DNA of 41,303 bases from positions 1-41,303 of IMG/VR virus record IMGVR_UViG_3300009169_000006. One strand, 5' to 3'. This DNA comes from a virus. Position 1 is the stretch's first letter, and the number at the start of each line of letters is the position of its first letter. A program made the translations under genes and the position numbers. The notes under the pieces were generated by a model, which was given only the letters and a program-made list of their open reading frames with translations, made no database searches and had not been told where the DNA came from. This document shows positions 31,496 through 38,284 of this stretch, in pieces.

Positions 31496-31709
31496 ACTGC
31501 TGTAAAACATCTTCTAGAACTATATCAGGCGGGATATCGTCTACTAACTCAAAATGCATATCTGCTTTAACCATGGCTTGTAGCTCATTGATCTTAAACA
31601 GAATCTCTTTGCGTTGCTCTTCACCTTTTAAATAAAGATCTCGCACAACAAATAAAATCAAAGTGTTTAACATTATTAATATACATAGTAGTATCATCAT
31701 TAGCTTCAC
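31494..31709 (-). CDS. N-terminally membrane-anchored small protein (71 aa), spanin-like topology
   Basis: MKLMMILLCILIMLNTLILF forms one membrane span, followed by a basic-to-charged helix (RDLYLKGEEQRKEILFKINEL) and an acidic end. One N-terminal anchor plus a periplasmic coiled coil is the topology of i-spanins, which act in the last lysis step in Gram-negative hosts; the protein is short for that family. A holin-regulator role is also possible. The function is inferred from topology only. Confidence 0.5.
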   Translation of the reverse strand: MKLMMILLCILIMLNTLILFVVRDLYLKGEEQRKEILFKINELQAMVKADMHFELVDDIPPDIVLEDVLQQ

Positions 31710-31719
31710 TTCTACAGTC

Positions 31720-32121
31720 CTAGTAAGATGTTGCTATATATTTATATACTTCCAGGTTATCCAATATATGTTTTGCTTTTCCAATGGCTTTTTCAGGTAT
31801 AAGTCTAAGCATAGCATCCGATGCAGTTGATTTGTTTTCAGCACACCATCTTGCAAACTGATAACTAATATAGAATAGTGTTGAATTTCGACTATAAGAC
31901 TTTAAAGACATTATTGGCACATCTCTGGATGGAAATAACATAATCATTAACCCATACATATTTGCATCCATATTAGTTAATATCCATAAACTTTCATCGA
32001 CTTCAGAGAAAATGAACACTTCTTTATGATAAGTACCAACGGCTATAGCTTTTTTATGTTCAGTATTCTTTTTAGTTTCTCCAGAGCTATAATCTGCTTC
32101 AGAGAACCAACTTATTTCCAT
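31720..32121 (-). CDS. Hypothetical protein (133 aa)
   Basis: MEISWFSEADYSSGETKKNT, then beta-rich middle (AVGTYHKEVFIFSEVDESLW) and helical C-terminus (ASDAMLRLIPEKAIGKAKHIL). Its start overlaps the stop of the upstream gene by one base (TAATG). No family is recognised. It lies in a leftward three-gene cluster behind the promoter at 32562. Confidence 0.5.
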   Translation of the reverse strand: MEISWFSEADYSSGETKKNTEHKKAIAVGTYHKEVFIFSEVDESLWILTNMDANMYGLMIMLFPSRDVPIMSLKSYSRNSTLFYISYQFARWCAENKSTASDAMLRLIPEKAIGKAKHILDNLEVYKYIATSY

Positions 32122-32507
32122 TATTCGCCTTTCATTTGTTGGAATTTTTCACGATCTTTTTTTATTATCTCTTCAAATTCTTCGACGAAATCCATGATAT
32201 GTCTAGAGAATATTATTCTGTCTTCAATTTTGAACTCTACTAATGGTTTGCATATTACGCTTACTGGATCACAATTCTCAGCATAATCATATTGCTCTAT
32301 TTCACCTACAAGACGAAATCTTTTGAAACATTGCTTCCAACATATCCAATATTTCTTTTGTCCTTCAGAGTGCACAAACACATCTATCTCTCTACTGTAG
32401 TTAACTCGCTCAAGAATTACTTCGAGTTTCTGTATCCTTTCGGTTATTTCTTTGAGTGTTGCGTGAAGTTTATCAGCTTCGTCTAGTAATGAATTGAAGT
32501 TATCCAT
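32121..32507 (-). CDS. Hypothetical protein with N-terminal coiled coil (128 aa)
   Basis: The N-terminal 40 residues are heptad-like (LLDEADKLHATLKEI; TERIQKLEVILERV), followed by a compact region with YWICWKQCFKRFRLVGEIEQY and a helical acidic end. The ribosome-binding site GAAAGG stands about 6 nt before the ATG. First gene of its leftward cluster; function unknown. Confidence 0.5.
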   Translation of the reverse strand: MDNFNSLLDEADKLHATLKEITERIQKLEVILERVNYSREIDVFVHSEGQKKYWICWKQCFKRFRLVGEIEQYDYAENCDPVSVICKPLVEFKIEDRIIFSRHIMDFVEEFEEIIKKDREKFQQMKGE

Positions 32508-32561
32508 AAAACCTTTCGTAGGCAGTTAGCCATATAATGTTATTAAGTAATCACTAATCAT

Positions 32562-32590
32562 AATATAACACACATAATTAAAGAAAGCAA
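32562..32590 (-). promoter_or_regulatory. Leftward sigma70-like promoter for the 32507-31494 cluster
   Basis: On the minus strand: TTGCTT (32590-32585), a 17-base spacer, TATATT (32567-32562). The leader to the start at 32507 would be about 47 nt and contains GAAAGG just before the ATG. Confidence 0.6.
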
Positions 32591-32679
32591 GAGATACTTT
32601 ACAAGTTATTTAATATTATGTAGTCTTACGATGTATTGATTGATAGTTTAATAGTGGGATAAGCGATAAAAAAACCTGT

Positions 32680-32706
32680 GAAGCATCGTCAGCCCGTTGG
32701 GCTTCC
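32680..32706 (-). promoter_or_regulatory. Leader element copy F (minus strand)
   Basis: Read on the minus strand: GGAA, hairpin GCCC-aac-GGGC, TGACGATG, CTTC, then ACAGG and seven T. No gene start follows. With the T-run, this copy plus the inverted copy G could end leftward transcription. It is the inverted partner of copy G across a 17-base spacer. Confidence 0.65.
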
Positions 32707-32723
32707 GAAAGCTGCAAACAAGC

Positions 32724-32750
32724 GGAAGGGCGAAGCCCTGACGACGCTTC
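32724..32750 (+). promoter_or_regulatory. Leader element copy G (plus strand)
   Basis: GGAA, hairpin GGGC-gaa-GCCC, TGACGACG, CTTC. Unlike copies A-E it is not followed by a gene: after GTAGGCGTTACTGG comes ATG directly followed by TAA, a start-stop pair at about 32765-32770. Copies F and G can pair over 12 of 13 bp (GAAGC.TCGTCAG with CTGACGA.GCTTC), giving a cruciform-like structure. Confidence 0.65.
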
Positions 32751-32781
32751 GTAGGCGTTACTGGATGTAAGCTTAACAACC

Positions 32782-32809
32782 TTGTATAACTTACTGCTGT
32801 GACTATAAC
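32782..32809 (+). promoter_or_regulatory. Rightward sigma70-like promoter toward the replication genes
   Basis: TTGTAT (32782-32787), a 16-base spacer, TATAAC (32804-32809). It would drive the genes at 33062 and 33371 with a leader of about 245 nt that includes three hairpins. Confidence 0.5.
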
Positions 32810-32814
32810 ATTAT

Positions 32815-32976
32815 TGCAAAAAAAATCCCATGACTTGCAAAATCATGGGAATATTATAAGCTCGTTAATGATAAAAACGATTTAACGAGTAAGTGATTTG
32901 GATTGGCGTCCGCATCACTTCAAAAAAAAGAGTTCTTTTATATGATTAATATATCACAAATATCCGCTCAAAACAA
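32815..32976 (-). ncRNA. Candidate leftward small RNA with three hairpins and terminator
   Basis: On the minus strand a promoter-like TTGTTT (32976-32971), 17-base spacer and TATATT (32953-32948) would start an RNA near 32941. It would contain hairpins AAGTGAT/ATCACTT (about 32891-32919) and CTCGTTA/TAACGAG (about 32862-32890), then TCCCATGA/TCATGGGA followed by eight T, a good intrinsic terminator. The RNA would be about 120 nt and antisense to the leader of the replication genes. Expression is not shown. Confidence 0.4.
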
Positions 32977-33061
32977 CCCCCAAATAAATCTAATCAATAT
33001 ATTCACTTTGAAGAGTGTTAGTACTCGCGAAGCTACTAATACCTTCATAAAGGAGATGGTA

Positions 33062-33325
33062 ATGCGTAAAAAAGCAGCACCTAAGTTATACACTGTCAAT
33101 AAAGACTGGAATCCAACAAAAAAAGGAGTAGATGACCAGACTGAATCAATAGATCCCCATGTAGAAAAGAATCAGTTCTTAATAGATGGAAAGCCATTTG
33201 TATGGACTGAATTAGATCATGTATGGGTTAAAAGATGTTATGACCTACGACAAAACAGAAAACCTGTAATAGAAGACTACATTAAAGACGGTATGAACAG
33301 TGATGATGAAAGTTTTAATTGGTAA
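33062..33325 (+). CDS. Small protein (87 aa) upstream of the primase-helicase
   Basis: I choose the ATG at 33062 with AAGGAG six bases upstream; another ATG two codons earlier abuts the ribosome-binding site, and a further ATG at 32942 lacks one. The product MRKKAAPKLYTVNKDWNPTK then DGKPFVWTELDHVWVKRCYD is basic and Trp-rich. No family is recognised. Its position directly before the primase suggests a replication accessory role. Confidence 0.55.
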   Translation: MRKKAAPKLYTVNKDWNPTKKGVDDQTESIDPHVEKNQFLIDGKPFVWTELDHVWVKRCYDLRQNRKPVIEDYIKDGMNSDDESFNW

Positions 33326-33332
33326 ACTAAAA

Positions 33333-33350
33333 GGCCAGCCCATGCTGGCC
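33333..33350 (+). other. Hairpin between 33062 gene and primase
   Basis: GGCCAGC-ccat-GCTGGCC, a perfect 7-bp GC-rich stem directly after the stop codon at 33325 and about 20 bp before the primase start. No T-run follows, so readthrough into the primase gene is expected. GAAAGG just downstream is the primase ribosome-binding site. Confidence 0.5.
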
Positions 33351-33370
33351 CAACTTCGAAAGGCATTTAT

Positions 33371-35734
33371 ATGAATAATATACCACAACAAGCTAGAAAA
33401 AGCACTATAGATGTGATTTCTGAATGCCATAATCAAATGGCTAATAACAGCCTACCTTTTCCTTCTGGTGAGAATCTTATTCTTGATAATAACATGCATA
33501 GATATTCTGCGGATAATAAACCAGAAAAAGATGAATGGTATTGGGGTATATCAGATGAAGACGGAACAATTGTTGTTTATGGTTCATGGAGCACGGGTGA
33601 TAAATTTACATTCAACAGTTGGTCATCAGAAGATACCGAAGATTCTGATATTAGACTTAGAAGAGAGTACAAGATAAAAGAGTTAAAACAAAAAGCAGAT
33701 AAAGAACGCGATGAGAAACAGTATCAAGCCTCGCTCAAAGCACTTGAATGTTTTGAGAATCATGTAAAGCCTACAGAAACGCACCTAGGATATCCAAACT
33801 ACAAAGGAATTAAGCCTTTAGGCGTACGCTTCATGCCTTCAAGGGCTAATGCATTCATGGTACCATTGCGTGATACACAGGGCAAATTATGGAGTATTCA
33901 ATTTATTATATTCTTTGCTAATACCATGGAAAATGATAAGAAGTTTTTCCCTGACTCAAGAACTGGTAGTGTATTCCATGTAATCAATGATGAAAAGCTT
34001 TGCAATGATATAACAATATATGTTTGCGAAGGCTGGGCTACAGGTGTATCCATATATGAAGTGGTTAAGGCTCCAAATGTTCGTGTAGTTGCTGCTATGA
34101 GTATGCTTAATATTAGTAAGACTATAGATGTTATAAGAAAGTCTTTCAATTGCACGTTTATTATCTGTTCTGATGGTTCGCCTAGAGAAAAAGAAGCAGC
34201 CAATGAGGCTGCTACTAGATTCGGGTGTAAAGTAACATATCCTTATTGTCCTGAAGGTAACGACTTTAATGATGTGCATAAAACACTTGGTATTGAAGCT
34301 CTTAAAGAACAATTAAGCAAAACTGTAGAATTTGAAAGCAATATTGAAGCTGCAAAAAGACTTGCTGGGAAACTTCTAAAAAAAGAAGACCCTTGCGCAG
34401 GATTTAATCTTAAGAATATGCCACCAATTATAAGAGATCACGTTTTAGAGGTGTGTTGTTCGAATTCTGCTAGTCAATTAATAGTATTAACCGCTATCCT
34501 AGCAAGCTGCTCTTCTGCTATAGGTAAACGCTTTATTATGGAAGAAAGTAGAACTCGCGGGGAAGGTTATTTTAATCGTCTATATTGTAATCTATGGATG
34601 TTGTCAATAGCTCCTAGCGGATGGTTCAAAAGTACTGCAATAGGTTGCGGTTCTAGATATGTTAAAGAACACAGAAAGATTGTACGAGAAAAAGTTGAGT
34701 ATCTCAAAGGACAAATTAGAGTTTCAAATAATAAAGATGAGCAGTTAGCATTTTGGGAAATGATTCGCAAAACAGAATTGAAGAGTATTATGCTGCCTGA
34801 CAGAATAACACCAGAAGCACTACTTCAGATGTTAGGACAAGGTAGAGGCGGGGGCATCTTCAATAGTGAATTCGATAGTTTTCTTAAGAGCTTAACAAAA
34901 CCTGGCAATACTGAACTTATGTCTTTGTTTACAAAGTTTTATGACTGTGAAGAAGGAGCTTCAGAGAACAACACAAAGACTCAAGGTTCTGATTATGTTG
35001 ATAGACCATATATAACTATATGTGGTGTAACAACACCTGTCTGGATGTCTTCTGGTTTTAATGATAACGATATAAGAGGAGGCTTCGGAGCTAGATTTCT
35101 TATATTTATATTACCAGGTAATAATAAAAGACCGCCTTCTTTACCTAATGGTGATGATACTGCGCCAATAAACACCTATGCTGCATTTAAAGAGCGTCTT
35201 AATGAGTTACCTACTTTTAGACGATACAAGTTTAGTGAAGATGCATTGCCTTACTATGATGTTATTTACAATCAGATATATGACTTGAAGGACTCATTTG
35301 GCGAAGAAAGCGAAGAGATTTTAACGCCATTTACTCGCAGATGGTGTCCATATATCATCAAGGTAGCTATGATAATGCAGTACTTCTTTGATAAAAATAC
35401 TGACCTCATAAGTATTCAAGCAATAAATGCAGCGTTCGATTTTGTTTTACCCGCTATAAAATCAACAATCTATTTCTTTAAAGAAGAACTTGGCGAATCT
35501 AAGTTTGAACGTGAACAGAAAGCAGTCTTTAAATGGATATGCACACGTACAGAATCACAAGGCTTTGCTCGTCATGATGCATTCGTATCTTCACGCATAG
35601 GCGTAAGCCTTGGGAAGCAGGGCAGACTTGAAGCCATAACCACATTGAAAGAAAGCGGTAAAATCGAAATCATACCTGGTAAGACTATGGAAATGAACGT
35701 TTACAAGATTCTTAATAAAGTACCCATAGATTAA
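33371..35734 (+). CDS. Primase-helicase: TOPRIM domain plus DUF3987 (787 aa)
   Basis: Residues about 200-310 are a TOPRIM primase module: YVCEGWATG (acid Glu220), then CSDGSPREKEAANEAA (Asp268) and PEGNDFNDVHK (296-303). The usual D-x-D is D-G-S here. Residues about 340-780 are a DUF3987 ATPase of the primase-helicase type, with Walker A-like APSGWFKST (414-422) and GGIFNSEFDSF as a likely Walker B region. The N-terminal 100 residues contain a small domain with WYWGISDEDGTI. It should unwind and prime phage DNA. No phage DNA polymerase is visible, so the host enzyme must be used. The putative origin follows directly. Confidence 0.8.
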   Translation: MNNIPQQARKSTIDVISECHNQMANNSLPFPSGENLILDNNMHRYSADNKPEKDEWYWGISDEDGTIVVYGSWSTGDKFTFNSWSSEDTEDSDIRLRREYKIKELKQKADKERDEKQYQASLKALECFENHVKPTETHLGYPNYKGIKPLGVRFMPSRANAFMVPLRDTQGKLWSIQFIIFFANTMENDKKFFPDSRTGSVFHVINDEKLCNDITIYVCEGWATGVSIYEVVKAPNVRVVAAMSMLNISKTIDVIRKSFNCTFIICSDGSPREKEAANEAATRFGCKVTYPYCPEGNDFNDVHKTLGIEALKEQLSKTVEFESNIEAAKRLAGKLLKKEDPCAGFNLKNMPPIIRDHVLEVCCSNSASQLIVLTAILASCSSAIGKRFIMEESRTRGEGYFNRLYCNLWMLSIAPSGWFKSTAIGCGSRYVKEHRKIVREKVEYLKGQIRVSNNKDEQLAFWEMIRKTELKSIMLPDRITPEALLQMLGQGRGGGIFNSEFDSFLKSLTKPGNTELMSLFTKFYDCEEGASENNTKTQGSDYVDRPYITICGVTTPVWMSSGFNDNDIRGGFGARFLIFILPGNNKRPPSLPNGDDTAPINTYAAFKERLNELPTFRRYKFSEDALPYYDVIYNQIYDLKDSFGEESEEILTPFTRRWCPYIIKVAMIMQYFFDKNTDLISIQAINAAFDFVLPAIKSTIYFFKEELGESKFEREQKAVFKWICTRTESQGFARHDAFVSSRIGVSLGKQGRLEAITTLKESGKIEIIPGKTMEMNVYKILNKVPID

Positions 35735-35749
35735 TTGATTTAAAGAGAG

Positions 35750-36071
35750 CCTGACATAGCCTGACGCAGCCTGACAATGAGATGTCAGGTTCTTCTTTTT
35801 GTTTAAAAAGCCTTTATCTTAAGTATTATTATAATATATATATATATATATTACATAGATATAAGATAACCTGACATACCTGACATACTAGCTCGATCAA
35901 ATTATGGTTATTACAAATTGAAAAATTAAACTTACTTTTGAGAAAAAAGACACAAAAAATGTCAGGCTTGTCAGGTTTGTAAAATAGCCTTCGAAAAGAC
36001 TGATCTGATCAACGTATTGAAGCCTGACAATCGCATGTCAGGCAATGTCAGGGCTGTCAGGCAATGTCAGG
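35750..36071. repeat. CCTGACA iteron-like repeats (13 copies, both orientations)
   Basis: Forward copies start at 35750, 35760 (ends in G), 35770, 35870, 35879 and 36023. Reverse copies (TGTCAGG) start at 35783, 35960, 35969, 36036, 36046, 36055 and 36065. Spacing within groups is 9-10 bp. Pairs 35770/35783 and 36023/36036 form hairpins with 6-nt loops. I saw no other cluster of this heptamer in the window. Confidence 0.85.
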
Positions 36072-36106
36072 GAAGGTGTTTTTAGGCTAAAGTTTATACA
36101 TGGTTA

Positions 36107-36134
36107 TTGCTTAATTTATGGATTATGCTACAAT
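36107..36134 (+). promoter_or_regulatory. Sigma70-like promoter for the 36171 gene
   Basis: TTGCTT (36107-36112), a 16-base spacer, TACAAT (36129-36134). It begins 36 bp after the last heptamer repeat, so proteins bound to the repeats could control it. Confidence 0.55.
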
Positions 36135-36170
36135 ATGTTCAGCTACCAAAAGTATTCAAAAAGGAATAAG

Positions 36171-36662
36171 ATGAACGATAATTTAAAGATCAAAATTGAT
36201 GATCGATACATAGAAGTAAAGACGGAGCTAGATTCAGATACTAAACCAAATCTAATAATTATAAGAGATTTTATTGGATTAGGGTGTAGCATCTATATTA
36301 AAACAAAATTAAAAAGCGATAATGTACGAATATTGAATCTTGCTGGATTCGAACGCTATTTTAAAACGCCAACAAGTGAAATGTATAAAGGTGGAATAGT
36401 AGACTTTTTACATGGAAACTGTTTTTATATTAGCCAAGAGACTTTTAAAGAATGTTTAAAAGAAAACCATGGATTGTATCAATTGATTTTGGACTCTATA
36501 GAAGAAAGATCTTTTAAACTTGCTAGATATCTTTGTAATTCAGAAAAAAATATAGAGAATTTACGATGTTTTATGAGTTCATTGGCGACACAAAGATATC
36601 CTGATGAATTTTATTGGGAAGATGAAGAAATACAAACTATCGCCGAAATCCATAAAATTTAA
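36171..36662 (+). CDS. Unknown protein (163 aa) adjoining the origin
   Basis: I choose the ATG at 36171 with AAAAAGGAATAAG in front; an in-frame GTC-region start at 36045 would lie within the repeat array. The product begins MNDNLKIKIDDRYIEVKTEL, has IIIRDFIGLGCSIYIKTKLK (beta) and a helical second half with CLKENHGLYQLILDSIEERS. No initiator or DNA-binding motif is recognisable. Its place beside the repeats makes it a candidate repeat-binding protein, but that is only positional. Confidence 0.55.
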   Translation: MNDNLKIKIDDRYIEVKTELDSDTKPNLIIIRDFIGLGCSIYIKTKLKSDNVRILNLAGFERYFKTPTSEMYKGGIVDFLHGNCFYISQETFKECLKENHGLYQLILDSIEERSFKLARYLCNSEKNIENLRCFMSSLATQRYPDEFYWEDEEIQTIAEIHKI

Positions 36663-36685
36663 ATTAACTTAGATATTTGGTAGCT

Positions 36686-36716
36686 GCCCCGAACCTGCAA
36701 AGGCCAGGGGCTTTTT
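36686..36716 (+). terminator. Intrinsic terminator after the 36171 gene
   Basis: GCCCC pairs with GGGGC, with an internal CCTG/CCAGG extension, followed by TTTTT at 36712-36716. Confidence 0.7.
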
Positions 36717-36724
36717 CATGCATA

Positions 36725-36783
36725 AAAAAGGCGGCCGCAATATACTTAGGGGTTTCCAAAGCATAGATCATTACGCCGCCTTT
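36725..36783 (-). terminator. Leftward terminator-like inverted repeat
   Basis: AAAGGCGGC (36727-36735) and GCCGCCTTT (36775-36783) are perfect 9-bp complements with a 39-nt loop. On the minus strand the stem runs into TTTTTT, so it can end the leftward cluster that finishes at 36812. The long loop makes it less certain. Confidence 0.5.
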
Positions 36784-36811
36784 GAGACTATAAAATCTCT
36801 GCGCACTTCTA

Positions 36812-37363
36812 TTAGTCTACCTTTTCACCATTGATAAGCAATTCACATTTACCAGCAAACACGGTATCAAAGGCTTTTTTCATACCCTTAAGTGACCCTT
36901 CTGTTTTAAGCCACCTATCAATACGTTGAATCATATCTAAATTGTATTCTCGATTGAACGAATTTCTATAAGCCTTGGCCTTCTTGAGAATTCCACTAAG
37001 GTTGCCGTTTATCTTCCAACAAACGATATACCTTTCTTCAGTGATAAGAGGTAATACTAAGTCACTTGATTGCTTACAAAGGATATTTAGCTGTCTAATC
37101 AATGGATTAAGGGTACTTTCAATTTCCTTTTCAAGCACAGTTAAATCAACCGTTGGTTTCTCTCTGTCTTCAGGATTAGTAAAGAACTCAGTGTTTGTGC
37201 TTTCAGGCCATTTAGGATGCACAATACTACAACGCTTAGGTATTTCTAATTTTCTTGCTATTGAGTAAATCTCATTGCACTTTTCTATTATCGCCTGAAT
37301 CTCTAGTCTTTTCTCTTCGGTGTATACTTCGTTGAGTACTCTGTCTATATCTTTAATGTCCAC
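36812..37363 (-). CDS. Unknown protein (183 aa), leftward cluster gene 4
   Basis: I choose GTG 37363 with GAAAGG seven bases upstream, the same signal used by its three neighbours; the upstream in-frame TTG at 37378 is itself part of that signal. The product is mainly helical (DIKDIDRVLNEVYTEEKRLE; LEKEIESTLNPLIRQLNIL), with a C-terminal SLKGMKKAFDTVFAGKCELL. No family is recognised. Confidence 0.5.
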   Translation of the reverse strand: MDIKDIDRVLNEVYTEEKRLEIQAIIEKCNEIYSIARKLEIPKRCSIVHPKWPESTNTEFFTNPEDREKPTVDLTVLEKEIESTLNPLIRQLNILCKQSSDLVLPLITEERYIVCWKINGNLSGILKKAKAYRNSFNREYNLDMIQRIDRWLKTEGSLKGMKKAFDTVFAGKCELLINGEKVD

Positions 37364-37445
37364 GGATAAACCTTTCAATATATTGAAGTTGTTTGCCTAA
37401 TGTCTTGAAGAGAGACCCATTAGGCAAATAGATATTATTTGTTAA

Positions 37446-37679
37446 TTACCAGGCGATTAAGCCTTTATCTACAAGCTTTTGATAATGTGCAAAGAACTTT
37501 GTATATTCACGATTAGACAATTGTTTAGCCATGAACTTAAGCTTGCTGTTATCGCTCTTCTTGTAGAACTTGTGAAAACTCATGCCATGATCATTGAGTA
37601 TGTCACTAATAGGTTTGAGGTGTTCAAGATTGAACATTACTAACACTCTTTGGTTGTATTCTTTCTTAGCTTTGTTCAC
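37446..37679 (-). CDS. Small basic helical protein (77 aa), leftward cluster gene 3
   Basis: GTG start at 37679 with GAAAGGA upstream, following the pattern of the cluster. Product begins MNKAKKEYNQRVLVMFNLEH and has HGMSFHKFYKKSDNSKLKF near the middle. Net positive, all helical. The longer frame to 37694 adds only the ribosome-binding-site codons. Function unknown. Confidence 0.5.
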   Translation of the reverse strand: MNKAKKEYNQRVLVMFNLEHLKPISDILNDHGMSFHKFYKKSDNSKLKFMAKQLSNREYTKFFAHYQKLVDKGLIAW

Positions 37680-37881
37680 GGTTTTTCCTTTCAAAGTATG
37701 CTAAATCTATTACGTGCATTGCTTCGCGAATTAGTTCGCCATTCTCAATTGAATCTTGTATATACCAGAAAAAACCATATAAGCCACGTATCTCTTTTTT
37801 ATCAAGATCAGCTAAAACCTTTGATTGTTCATCATATGACAGCTTAATATAAGCTTGCCATGCCATTCCTATTGGATCCAT
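37666..37881 (-). CDS. Small acidic/aromatic protein (71 aa), leftward cluster gene 2
   Basis: ATG at 37881 preceded by GAAAGGTG. Product begins MDPIGMAWQAYIKLSYDEQ and includes RGLYGFFWYIQDSIENGEL. It overlaps the next gene's start by 14 nt. No recognised family. Confidence 0.5.
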   Translation of the reverse strand: MDPIGMAWQAYIKLSYDEQSKVLADLDKKEIRGLYGFFWYIQDSIENGELIREAMHVIDLAYFERKNREQS

Positions 37882-37882
37882 G

Positions 37883-38173
37883 TTAACACCTTTCCTTAGC
37901 GAAACCCATTTGCCACACAACAAAGTCTTGAAAAGTCTTCATTTGTTGGACAAGCTCATTATCACTGAAAGACTTTGTTTCTCTCGTTTCTTTTTCCATA
38001 ACATCTATATATTTGTCGAATGCTTCATATATATTCTCAAGTATTATCCAATCTAATGGTTTAAGCACTTGGAATACTTCTTTAGCGCTCTTATGTTTAA
38101 AGTGAAACCAATTAGCGCCTAATTCATTGTTTATATATGCGTCAAAGTAAGCCATCTTCTTGTAAATATCCAT
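37883..38173 (-). CDS. Unknown protein (96 aa), first gene of the leftward 38 kb cluster
   Basis: ATG at 38173 preceded by GAAAGGG; the longer frame to 38200 lacks such a site. Product begins MDIYKKMAYFDAYINNELGA and contains FQVLKPLDWIILENIYEAFDKYI. Helical and slightly acidic. It follows a clear leftward promoter, so it is probably early-expressed. Function unknown. Confidence 0.5.
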   Translation of the reverse strand: MDIYKKMAYFDAYINNELGANWFHFKHKSAKEVFQVLKPLDWIILENIYEAFDKYIDVMEKETRETKSFSDNELVQQMKTFQDFVVWQMGFAKERC

Positions 38174-38213
38174 CGTATACCCTTTCAAAGTATCTAACAT
38201 TTAACTATAACTA

Positions 38214-38242
38214 AATATACAACATATAAAGTATAAAGTCAA
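38214..38242 (-). promoter_or_regulatory. Leftward sigma70-like promoter for the 38 kb cluster
   Basis: On the minus strand: TTGACT (38242-38237), a 17-base spacer, TATATT (38219-38214). It is one of the best consensus matches in the window, and its -35 TTGACT is identical to that of the ERF-operon promoter at 28383-28388. Confidence 0.65.
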
Positions 38243-38284
38243 CTATATTTATACAAATACTTTCATTTTATTTGTAGGTTAGTA

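Larger units (their letters stand above)
32508..33061. other. 554-bp regulatory region without a clear protein gene
   Basis: From left to right it holds a leftward promoter (32562-32590), an inverted pair of leader elements (32680-32750), a rightward promoter (32782-32809), a minus-strand terminator hairpin (32824-32849), two more 7-bp hairpins up to about 32919, and a leftward promoter-like site (32948-32976). It divides the leftward 31.5-32.5 kb cluster from the rightward replication genes. An in-frame extension of the gene at 33062 up to an ATG at 32942 is possible but has no good ribosome-binding site. Confidence 0.6.
35735..36170. other. Candidate origin of replication (iteron region)
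   Basis: This 436-bp gene-free region has 13 copies of the heptamer CCTGACA or its complement TGTCAGG (one copy ends in G), flanking an AT-only stretch around 35822-35852 with an (AT)n run. Copies are spaced 9-10 bp, one helical turn, within each group. Iterons on one face of the DNA plus an AT-rich unwinding tract next to a primase-helicase gene are the standard build of an initiator-dependent origin. A T-rich tail after the first inverted pair also makes it the terminator of the primase gene. Confidence 0.65.

Noticed and set aside
32680-32750. tRNA or tmRNA gene
   Set aside because: The fold is an inverted pair of the leader element; no T-arm (GGTTCGAATCC-like) or CCA end is present.
33003-33055. 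Eighth copy of the leader element before 33062
   Set aside because: It has GAAG, a 4-bp hairpin and CTTC before AAGGAG, but the middle is much longer and lacks TGAC; too weak to count.
35750-36071. CRISPR array
   Set aside because: The repeats are 7 bp, in both orientations, with 2-6-bp gaps, so they are protein-binding iterons rather than CRISPR repeats.
36045-36170. Longer N-terminus for the 36171 gene
   Set aside because: It would be translated from within the heptamer repeats and lacks a ribosome-binding site; the ATG at 36171 has a good one, and the promoter lies between.
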